Part shown: in pieces, positions 1 through 9,900 of the stretch
Layout of the letters: each line of letters opens with the position of its first letter
Numbering within the stretch: the first letter of the stretch is position 1
NCBI GenBank assembly: GCA_964058845.1
Contig: CAXKVR010000154.1
Span: 62,001-126,000, forward strand
DNA: 64,000 bases
From: Carex sylvatica
Lineage: Eukaryota > Streptophyta > Magnoliopsida > Poales > Cyperaceae
Direction of reading: 5' to 3'
Notes under the pieces: generated by a model
The model's input: the letters and a program-made list of their open reading frames with translations, nothing else
Database searches by the model: none
Told to the model about the DNA's origin: nothing
Position numbers and translations under genes: made by a program

Positions 1-723
1 CAACAGTCTCCGACAGACTCGACCTAGGCGGCTCTGACCTCCAAGAAGAGAATCTGACGTCGGTTTCAGGCCGCTCCGACGAAGTTGGAAAAGGCGTCTC
101 TGATCCTGAACAAGAATTGAAGGTTCTCCATTCATTTTTTAATCCAGGGTTTGGGGTTTAAATTTTAGTATTAATCGGCGTGTACTTCTCCGTTATTTTC
201 ATATAACCGCATTTTCATTGAATTATTTATCAACATTTAGTTTTCGTCCAATATAAATGAATTCTTGATCGACATTTTATTTATCTCCATTATCTCCATT
301 TGAGGTTTTTTGTTGATTTAATGGGTTCACTAGTGTTTTCCCTCCACATTTGCTTGAATGGATCTAGTCAATCACACCAATTGGGGTTTCCTCTATTGAC
401 TCCACTGCATCTACACTTAATTTAACAGAATTTACCGTAACATCTGATCTGTCGACCTTAATTGTATCTGACTAGCACCAATTGAATCAACCAACTCTTT
501 AGAAGAGATTACCATTCTGATCACCTGTTTTTGTAATCTCTCACACCTCCGACTGATTCTAGCTGAAAGAACATGTTTATCAGAATCTCTCCTACCCAGA
601 TCCTAGCCTTGACTTCCTTGTTTTAAATTATCTCGTCTCTTGCAATCTCTTCCCCAATTGTTTCCGCTTTAGCTTCCAAATTATCGCACAAGACTCCAAT
701 TCTTGCGCAGTAAGAAGCCATGG
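1..723. other. upstream / 5' region of the TFIIE-alpha-like gene
   Basis: No ORF or recognised repeat is seen. The stretch is moderately AT-rich and leads into the putative first exon at 724. It may contain promoter and 5' UTR, but I see no clear TATA box or conserved motif that places the transcription start. Confidence 0.3.
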
Positions 724-2600
724 ATGAAAAAGCTTCACAGCCCGCCATTTCAGGTGAAGTCATGGCGGGATATTCTGTTCTGTGCTGTGCTTACCTAAAG
801 TTTTTTTTTTTTTTTAGTTAGATATTCAAAAACACATCTAAGGGTAGATTGTAGCAATGTCTTTTATTTTTTATTTTTATTAATATAATTTTAAGGCTCA
901 GGAACTACAAATTCATTTTACATCTTGAAATAATCTAGGATCTGCAACTCCAAGTAGTTGCTTTACGATCTGAACTGGCTGAACATAGCCAGTATACAGT
1001 CCCAGATGTTGAGCTTAGCGGGGACGAATCGGCTCTAGAAAAGGTCAAGAAGGTACGAATGTTACTGGAGGATTTATCATCCTACACCGTGCACATAAGG
1101 TACTTCAAATTTATAATTACATCAATTTCTTATGTGGTATATTTCTTACATGTTGTATAAAACTCCTTACCTGTTGATTCATTGACTAAAATTGATAGGG
1201 TGGCCAAGCTAATGGCAAATATACTCTTTGACGAGACAACTTTTAGTAAGCCCACTGCTAGACGAGATGAAAAAGGAATATGTATTGTGGTCATTGATCA
1301 CCTTATAAGGTTAGTTGGTCGTTGGTAAATGGCATTTCGTTTTATGAAAATACACTGTGCCAGTCCAGATAGTAAGGTTGTTTTTTTTTTTATTGCAGGA
1401 AAATGTGGGTTAGGAAGAAAGAGTTGGCAGAATGTCTCAAAGTCAAAGAAAAGTTACTTTCTGAGATATTAGGGTTTCTTAAGGAAAAACATTTTGTTAA
1501 ATGCTTCCCTGAAGAGGCCGAAGAGCAAACTAAGGGAAAGGCCAAAAGAAAAAGAGACAGCAACACATACTACTCTCTAGATTATGACAAGGTACGTGCC
1601 AAAAGAATTTTTTAGGTCAGGTGAACAATTCATTATTCGTCTTTCTGCTGCATTATATGTGTATCATACATGCTTTCTCTTTTGTTTCAGATTCCAAAGG
1701 TGGCATTGTACCTGAATCTTAAGATTCAAGAAAAACTCAACAAGGATAAAATGGAACAACACTATTTCTACTTGTGCGACAAATGTAATAAGTATTTCTC
1801 TTCCCTGGATGCGGTATCTCTCCTTAGTCCCGATAATGAGGATTTCGTTTGCGAAGTTTGTGGTGGTTTGTTAATAAATTTGGCTAAAAGCTTCGAGAAC
1901 ATAGCAAATAACAAGATTCAAAGAAATAAGGTAACTTTCTCAATTATTGTATGATAAAATTGAATAAACTATTTTTTTTCAGATATTGAGAAAATTTGGA
2001 ATACAGCAGCATTTTCTTAACATTGTCCGTTATTCTTTAAGTAGCAACCAATTTGTTTAAGTTAGATGATATTTTACTTTATGTAGAATTAAGGGATGAA
2101 ATTCTTGAACGGCTTTCTGCTAGTGATAGAAATAGGCATAACATAGAGTAGGCTGAGGGCGTTAGCTAGGCCTATTTATAAAGGTAAACAGCTTATAAAC
2201 TAGTGAGTTTGGCATATTTGATAGGCATGTATGTGACAGGAATAGTAAAAGTATAGGCAAATGCCGAGTAAGCACCGGAATAGGTTTTTTCTTACTTAAT
2301 AGGGACAGGTATTCACCCCAGATAGCACAGAGGTAGCCTACCTATCTAGGTATATTCTCAGGCAAGTGAGTGGAAAGCATGGGATAGGTATGATCAAGGA
2401 ATAGGTTGTTAGGAGTCGACGAGTCTCATGTGTTTCTTTATCCCCCGATAGCATCTTTGATTGTGACAAATGACCTTTCATAGGATTTCTTTGCACCGAT
2501 TCAAAGGTTACTAGCTGAAATTGAGATTTTGCCTTCACCAAGCTTCCCGGAAGAACCTGACAGTCCTGAAGTAGAAGATGGTGACGCAATTGATGCGTGA
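724..2600 (+). CDS. TFIIE-alpha-like general transcription factor subunit (short form)
   Basis: Exons read as 724-753 (least certain), 939-1099, 1199-1309, 1399-1591, 1691-1930 and 2484-2600. All junctions are GT-AG and keep one frame, giving about 283 aa. Residues ~55-165 resemble the TFIIE-alpha winged helix (FDETTFSKPTARRDEKGI, then MWVRKKELAECLKVKEK). A C4 zinc ribbon follows: CDKC at 194-197 and CEVC at 219-222. The last exon (APIQRLLAEIEILPSPSFPEE) matches the place of the family segment after the ribbon and ends acidic. TFIIE-alpha recruits and stimulates TFIIH at RNA polymerase II promoters in the nucleus. Plant orthologues are usually over 400 aa, so this copy lacks much of the C-terminus and may be a divergent paralogue. 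An ATG at 720, four bases upstream in another frame, makes the start uncertain; a cassette exon may also be missed. Confidence 0.75.
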
Positions 2601-3457
2601 AAGATAGTGACGCAATTGATGAGGGCTTCTCTAATTTGACGCAATTTACACAAATTACCTTTACTTTCAATCTGGCACTGCTTTTAGGCGTAGTTAAATT
2701 GATTGGGAACTTGAAAGTCTGACAAGTATCTGTTTTGATGTGCTAACCGGTCAATGTTTATATGCCACTTTTACTAGATTTCTTTTTTTTAAATACAATG
2801 TTGTGTGCCATAATAATTGGTAGTACAGTACAAACAATGATTGGCTAACCATGTGACAGATTTTTACAGGCCTGCAATTAACAATCTAATGAAGAATCAT
2901 CTGCTTCAATGTAAATAGGTGATTCATGGTTCTTTCATATAAAATCCCAATTAGTGTGGTTTAAACTAAATTAAAAAGGGTGGTTATTGCTATTGTTTTA
3001 GTTGGTTTGGACGTCTTGACAGCAATTGTCTTGTCTATGTTAAAGGTTTGTATAATTTAAGGCAAATAGCTTGATAAGAAAGCTAGAACTCTGACTATAT
3101 TATTATTTTTTATTTGAAACCCGTAGGTGATTTTCATTAAATTAAGAAAAAAGTATGAACAAGAAAGAAATAAACAGTAACTCTAGAAAAAGACCTCCTA
3201 ATGAAATTGACAATTGAGAAACTACTAAAACATACAAAAAAGGAAAACTTGTAATAACTGAAAACAGGGAGGATGAAAATGTAACTTTTCCATGACCCTC
3301 TGACAAATCAGTACCCGTTACCAGCAAAAAATGCTAAAGAGCTTCTCCCTGCACTATCTACTCAGTCCCAAATTTACCAGCAATTGTTGCATTCCCTCCG
3401 CACCTCGATCCTCCCGTTACTTGCTTGTTTCGATTGGGTTTTCGAATCCAATTGCCA
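2601..3457. other. intergenic, nothing recognised
   Basis: AT-rich sequence between the TFIIE-like stop and the left end of the 3.4 kb TIR element. No ORF with family resemblance, no tRNA-like fold and no clear repeat was seen. Confidence 0.4.
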
Positions 3458-4041
3458 TTAGAGCATCTCCATCGGCTTGCAATTACTCTTACAAATATTG
3501 AATTATCATTAATGTGTTAACTTTATTGAGTCTTTGATAACAGATTTTTATCTTATTATAACAGCAGATAATTTTTATGAATCTGGTCTCCCATGCGATA
3601 ACTCAATTAATTAAGTTTTAATCCAGTAATAAATACTAGTCCAGTTAAATCAAATAGTTGAGTAAATTCCCAACAATGGGTAAATGATTTCATAGCTAGA
3701 GCCTACACAGACTGTTCCTTCAATTCAATTAACTCCGAGTAAAATCGATTTGAATCAGCCCCAAATTAGCCTCCATTCATGACGTAGTTCTTAAACAGAA
3801 TCTATATATTTTGACTTTTATATGGTAATCTGGCCAGCACATATATATGCTATTCTTGGTTTTAATTTCTAATGTAAGAATTACCATTATGTAAAATTGA
3901 ATCTGGTTTTGTTGGATATTAATTTATAATATAAGAATTACCATGAATGCATAATTTAGCTTGTGTAATATTTGGCATGGTGAAATGACTTGGTTTGTCG
4001 TGAAAGCTTGGGCATTTAAATGTTGCTATTTGCTTGTACAG

Positions 4042-5001
4042 GTACTGGTATTCAGGATGTATAGTACTGGTATCCAGGATGTACAGGTACTGGGAAGATA
4101 TATGCCATGCCATACTGGAGGCACACCACTTGATATACATAGTAGGCTGGTCAGTGTATGACAAGGTCAAGCTGGTGCGAGAGCCGAATCAACCAATTTC
4201 TGACAAGCCCATGAACATGTCTCTTGGTGAGCTGCTCAAGTACAAGTCTCAGGAGGGTGTCAGAGTTTGTTTTCTTGTATGGGATGATAAGACTTCACAT
4301 GATAAGTTGTTCATCAATACAGTAAGGTCATCGCAGTTTTTGTTCTTAGTTATTCAACTATTTTTTGTTAAATAATGATAACTGATAGTCCAACCAGCAA
4401 ATTTAGAGTTTTGGTCCTGACTTAATGTGAACTAGCCATGAAGACATGTCATTTTGTTTATTTGGAAATGTCAATGGCAATATAGTCTATTTTTGCCTGG
4501 TATAATGTTGGTTTAATGAGTTGGGTTTCATGCATAATTTGCAATATGGTGAAGTAATTGGGTTAATTCTAAAAGTTTTTTGTTCTCTGGCCTAGTAAGT
4601 ATGAAGAGAATTTTTTTTACCAAAAAAAAAATAGAGGATAAACATAATTAATTGTACTGAAACACTAACATTTAGGAGTTGATATATATTTTTTTTCAAT
4701 ATTTTGTGTGTTTAGGGTGGACTAATGCAAACACATGATGAAGAGACCCAGAGATTCTTCAAGCACTCGTCAGTTATATGTCAAATGCTACCTCGTATTG
4801 CCAGCAGCAACTCAGCATTTTCAAGCAACATGTGTTCTATTGCATTTTTTAAATCTTGTTCATACCTTGTGTGAAATGATGTAATACTCTTTATTGCTGC
4901 TGTCTTTAGGTAGTTGGAACTCTCTTTACCCACCATCAGAAATGTGTATTACTTGACAGCCAAGCTAGGAGAAACATCAAAGAGCTTCAGCAGTTCAAAA
5001 G
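4042..5001 (+). pseudogene. phospholipase D (beta/gamma-like) fragment, frameshifted
   Basis: Three exon-like blocks resemble the middle of plant C2-type phospholipase D, which hydrolyses phospholipids to phosphatidic acid. Block 1 (about 4042-4321) encodes [20 protein letters not shown] and [14 protein letters not shown]. Block 2 (from 4716) encodes THDEETQRFFKHSSVIC. Block 3 (4910-5001) encodes VVGTLFTHHQKCVLLD, containing the first HxKxxxxD catalytic motif. A one-base loss near 4808-4811 shifts the frame in block 2, and the donor after it reads CAT/GT where CAG/GT is expected. The C2 domain, the second HKD motif and the C-terminus are absent. The block starts with two near-identical ~20 bp repeats (4042-4084). 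It lies inside the TIR element at 3461-6845 and looks like a captured, decayed fragment. Confidence 0.8.
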
Positions 5002-5023
5002 GTAGCAAAATAACATTTGTTGA

Positions 5024-6302
5024 ACTTCAGCAGTTCAAAAAGGTAGTTGGTTAAATCTGTACTTTCTTCTATACCAATCTACTATATGACATGCTTCCTT
5101 CTTCCTAAATGGGTAATAGATCGTATAGACAAAATCAGAAGATACTTCCTTTGGGGAAAAAATAGAGCTGAAGAAAAAGGGATATCCTTGATTAATTGGC
5201 CTGCTGTCTGTGACCCGAAGGAATGGGGCGGCATGGGGGTAATAGACTTGGCCTTACAAAACAAGGCACTGCTATTAAGGTGGTGGTGGCGTATCTACAG
5301 AAACCCTGATTCTCTATGGGCTACAGTCATCAGGGCCTTGAGAATTGCAGTTGCAAATACTGACATACCGACGCTCTGGACTGTTACCGGTACCTTCTTT
5401 TGGAGACAACTGATCAAACTCTACCCTCTGTTCCAATGGTGCTTCTGTTGGATTATAGGAGATGGTACAACCATTTCGTTCTGGTACCATAAATTGGGTG
5501 ACACGCCTATCAAAATCAGAAGATCTCCAAGGCCCCGTCAGTGGGCTATATCCTTGCGAGCAGCTCAACCAATTGCTCAATCTCTTGAACCAGAACAGAT
5601 GGGGACCATAACATTTACACGAGATAGAGATGAGATAAGATGGAAATTGACAACAGATGGAAAATATAGCGCTAGTTCAGTCTACAGGATCATAAAAGGA
5701 GGAGGGAGGATCAAAGATATGAACTACAAGCTGTGGAAATACAAGATACCAGAATCTGTCAAAAATTTTGCTTTTCTCATGCTCAAAGAAAAGATCTTAA
5801 CACATGATGTAATGGAGAAAAGGAAGATACACTGTAACTTAGACTGTGTGCTATGTCAGTCCTGCCCTTTGGAAACAGCCATGCACTTGCTATTTCGCTG
5901 TAGCTATGCAAATCGGGTTTGGAGGAGAATTACCAGCATAGTTGCGTTTCAACTGCTGGTGGTGGCAGACTCAATGCAGAATACATGGATAAGGTCGCTT
6001 CAACATTTCAGGGGAAGGGTCTTAAATTGGAGGGTAAAAGGACCGGTTCTCCTGCTCTGTGCTTGCTGGTACATATGGCGCCGACGGAATGAGAAAATAT
6101 TTAGAGGGAAGATAATCACACCAAAGATGTTAGCTGATAGAATTTTGCATGAAGCTGAACAGTGTTTCTTGCATTGCTAGTCGGAGTTGTAGTATTTTAT
6201 TAAGATGTTGTATGTATAAGTTGTAGTTACAGTCAAGGATGATGTATGTTTTTATTATCTTTAACTTGGTAGCATCTACCAAGCTTTCAAAAAAAAAAAA
6301 AC
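5024..6302 (+). mobile_element. 5'-truncated LINE (non-LTR retrotransposon) insertion
   Basis: A 3' LINE fragment with a poly(A) tail at about 6289-6301. The 10-bp direct repeat CATTTGTTGA flanks it (5014-5023 and 6303-6312), which marks the target duplication. It landed just downstream of the last PLD exon block, in what would have been intron. Recognisable LINE coding sequence starts only at about 5047. The bases in between (5025-5046) repeat the end of the neighbouring PLD exon. Confidence 0.85.
5047..6180 (+). pseudogene. LINE ORF2 C-terminal fragment: reverse transcriptase end plus zf-RVT domain
   Basis: An open frame of 377 codons without its own ATG (first codon TTG). It encodes the C-terminal part of a plant LINE ORF2. 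LVKSVLSSIPIYYM and the downstream LPKWVIDRIDKIRRYFLWG are the usual sequence after the reverse transcriptase palm. The zf-RVT zinc-binding region lies around residues 225-300, with the Cys/His set CVLCQSCP...HLLFRC. The endonuclease and the catalytic YxDD segment are missing, so it cannot function alone. The frame has no internal stop, which suggests a fairly recent insertion. Confidence 0.85.
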
Positions 6303-6551
6303 CATTTGTTGATCTTGCGAGGCTAGATAGGGATGAAATTGATGGTGCTAACAAGGCTTGGGTATGAATATTACAAACTTTCATTTTTTTTTTTTTTTGC
6401 TCTCTACTTTCACGCTCTATTTGGCATGATAACTTGGTTAAATCTGAAGCAACCGTTACTGTGGTAGGAAGTACTAATAATGTAATAATGATATTTATAT
6501 TAATCATAGTAGTAGTCATAAGAACAACAATAGTAATAACCAAAATGAAAT

Positions 6552-6677
6552 TGCAGAATACATGGATAAGGTCGTTTCAACATTTCAGGGGAAGGGTCTT
6601 AAATTGGAGGGTAAAAGGACCGGTTCTCCTGCTCTGTGCTTGCTGGTACATATGGCGCCAACGGAATGAGAAAATAT
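6552..6677 (+). repeat. 126-bp direct duplication of LINE 3' coding sequence
   Basis: Nearly identical to 5975-6100, with about two or three mismatches, and offset by 577 bp. The copy starts and stops abruptly inside the LINE coding region and has no poly(A) tail, so it is not a separate retrotransposition. Segmental copying during repair, or gene conversion, is more likely. Confidence 0.85.
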
Positions 6678-6909
6678 GAAAAGGGGTCAGTTCGTGTCAA
6701 ATTTCATTAACTTCTTTGACGTGGCGCCAAAAAAAATGGATTTGCAATTGGTTGTGGGAGATATGCAATCAAAAAATGATATTAATTTCAATTATTCATG
6801 ACAACCGTTTTGCAATTGCAAATCCTTGCACTAATGGAGATGCTCTTAGGAGAGACTGTATCCTCCGATTACCTTAAATTGGAGATTTGGAGATTTTGAA
6901 GTATCTCCA

Positions 6910-9900
6910 ATCCAATTGTTGCGAAGCCTGGAACTGTTGTGCCAAACCAATTGGATTCTAATTTGCACCTGAGGTCCGCTTGGTTTGTGCCCCAACCTAT
7001 GCGAATCTGACAATACCTCTTGTTTAATTGAAAATTTAATGTGTAAATAAATTGATGCGCCTTTAGGTACTAGTAAACGGTGGGCCTAATCTCTCTCTCC
7101 CAGGAGCTGATTTTAGGAACCACTTCACACTCTCTTTAAATCAGAACTTTGGACATGCACAACATCAACTGTCATGTGCCGCTGCAAAACAAGGGATGTT
7201 TGTTGTTATATGTTTGTAAATCTTTTCATTTTGTTTGGCAGAAATTGTGTTTGGCGTATGCCACATGAAATTTTCCGATCAAAATAAACAAGGAAACAAA
7301 AGTAGAATAACAATCAGCATTACCTATGGCGTCTAATAACGCACCATTTAATGACAATGACAAATAAAATCGATAGATCACAAAATATTTAATGACAATA
7401 ACAAATAAATATTCAGCAAACATATAAATATGAAGTCTAATCACACACTGAATAACTCAGGTCAAGCAGTTAAATATCTCTAGCAACAGCATCTAGTCCA
7501 CTGGATGAAGAGGTAATTGCCTCCTGGAACATTGGGAAAGAAAAATAGATCGTAAAAGTAGAAATTGCATTCATGCCCTCTGGCGGTATATTTCACCATA
7601 TAAATTAAATAGACCTTTAAAATATTGAAAAGATTGCATCACCTACAATACATCACCAAAGTTTCACCATGTACTTTCAGTTCCTCTGTCCAGTTAATAA
7701 AAAATGCATGCAGTTATACAAAATCCCTACAAGCAATAAACACCACCTAAGACTTAATTTCTGGTGGCAACAGATCGAGACAAAGATTCTACTGGCAAAC
7801 TAGCAAGGGAAAATTATTAAGAATTGTATCTGGGGAGACAGATAGTAGACAATGGCAAAGCTTGAAATGGTATAGAAAGGTCGACATTTTTCTTTTCTGA
7901 AATGTACAAATATAACAACCACATTAAGAACGTAAATTTAGTTGTTATGTTAGGAGTCTCGAACTAACTATACCACTTTGAGTGATGCCATGGAAGAAAT
8001 TAAATTAGCCTCTGTTAATCAAAATACCTAAATTACCCATGTAATCTATGTAGCTTATAGACAGGTATATGACATCAGTTAGACTAAGGTAGCATGCATA
8101 CTAAAAAGGGACCACCATTGTCATCCTTGCCATTTTGCTACGTAACCCGTAAACGAATGAAAGGACCAACAAACAAATTGATCTGATCGTGACCATAAAT
8201 AGCAATTACCACACAGCTACTGCCATGAACTCAATTTCATTTAAATAGCCCTAAACCAGAGATCAACAAGCAAGAACAAATTATATTTTTGTTGAACGAG
8301 GCAAGGCAACAAGAATATACTAAGAGCGCAAGCACTCAAGCAATGCAAGGGAATGGTGGGAAGTTAGGCGAATCAGGTATCAGTTTAATAGGCATAATTT
8401 AGAATGTCTAGGAAATATAAGCCAAGAAGTCGAAGAGCAATGAGTAAATTGTTTTTTTTTTTTTAATCTGACAGGCTCAAGTATTGGACCACTACTGTAC
8501 AATACATGCATAATAGAGGTCGAATAATCTAAAAGGGTATACTGATTGTGTGTTTAGCACGTGAACTCGTGAAGTGGTTAGTTATTCGCTTTAATGCAAC
8601 AACTAAGTGTATTAAGATGAAGTAAGGTGGAGTAAGTTAAAGTACCTCCATAAGTGAAGAACACCAAATTCCTTTATTTTGACATTTTTACCCTCACAAA
8701 TTCACTTATATTACATGAGAACATTTTTGTCATTTTATTCAATACACCTTCCCTGACTTCACTACTACCAAACACAAAGGGGGTGTTTGGTGGCAGAATA
8801 AGCTTAGGCCGGCCTAAGTTCTTTTTGTTTGGATGGAGCTTAACTTGGATTTCCAAACTTGTTTGGGACTAAAGGCTTGGTTGTTGTTGTTGTTGGAGCT
8901 TAACTTGGATTAGGTCAGCCTAAACTTATTCCAACTGTCCGATTCGGGGCAAAAGAGTAGAGGAGCGAGCAGCGGGAGGCAAAGGTGTGGGCAGATGCGA
9001 GGATGGGGGTGTGCGACGTGGGCAGATTGCGCGGGGTGGGGCCAGATCGCAGGTTAGCGCAGGGTGGGGCTGGGTGTGCTGTGTGAGCGGCGGGTGTAGT
9101 AATGAGTTGAATACAAATCAGACATATAATGGCCAATTGAAGTTTAATAGCTTGAAGTTCAGTACAAATAATGAGAAGAGGGAGAGAGAAATTTGAGACT
9201 TGGCAGCCGCTATCAAGGTTTCTAAACGGACAGAGACAGAGAGAGAGTTCTTGGCAGCTGCTGCCAAGAATTCAAAACAGATAGAGCCCTTCTTGGCAGC
9301 CACTGCCAAGTTTTAGAGAGAGAGAGACAGAGACAGAGAGATACCTTGATGGAAGAAAAGCGAACTCTCGACCTTTGGGTAGCCAACAGTCCTAGGACTT
9401 CTTCCTAGCCAACTGTGCTACCTCCCCTTTCTCAACAATATCATTATAATATCAATAACAAAACTATGTGTAAATTCTAACCACACGTGTTCAGGACATG
9501 ATTTAGGAGAACACATCTGAAGATACAAAAAACTGGGTGCATGTGTTCAGAAAAACTTGTGGACAAATGTGTTAAATTCAACACTTAGTTTTTATTCTTT
9601 TAGCAAAACATCGTTATTTTTACTAAACCTAGGGCAGAATTAAAAAAGTTTACACAATTATGCATAACACTCATTTAGATGGATATAAATACTGATAATA
9701 TGCGGACATAAACATAGAATAAAATAGATAGTACCTTCTCTGTTTTCAGCCCTACAAAGAAGGCATTAACAAGATATACTAAAATTGACTGTACTTCTTT
9801 CGGAGATCCCACACTTCCGTACCAGGAGAGAGCCATCTTTTTGGAAAACTCAAGAACTCATGATACATCACTCCAGTAGCCCTGCAATTCAAAATGAAAT

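Larger units (their letters stand above)
3461..6845. mobile_element. PIF/Harbinger-like TIR element carrying a gene fragment
   Basis: The left end reads GAGCATCTCCAT (3461-3472). The right end is its exact complement (6834-6845). Both ends also have TTGCAATT just inside. Each is flanked by TTA (3458-3460 and 6846-6848), the 3-bp duplication expected of PIF/Harbinger elements. No transposase is visible, so it would be non-autonomous. Inside are a broken phospholipase D fragment and, inserted in that, a truncated LINE; without the LINE the element would be about 2.1 kb. The inverted repeat is only 12 bp, so chance pairing of two separate MITE ends remains possible. Confidence 0.5.

Noticed and set aside
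1983..2060. Alternative TFIIE-like exon after the zinc ribbon
   Set aside because: It can be read in frame from 1983 to a stop at 2058, but it has no family similarity, while the exon at 2484-2600 does and is in phase.
5082..5580. Minus-strand ORFs under the LINE fragment
   Set aside because: Shadows of the plus-strand ORF2 fragment, which has clear family motifs.
6304..6360. Exon-like FVDLARLDRDEIDGANKAW ending at a GT
   Set aside because: In frame and followed by GT, but it matches no part of phospholipase D that I know, and is too short to name.
8915..9309. Overlapping short ORFs on both strands in the GC-rich part of the duplication
   Set aside because: They are driven by GC-rich and purine-rich low-complexity sequence and by CTTGGCAG palindromes. 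They have no family resemblance and no splice support.
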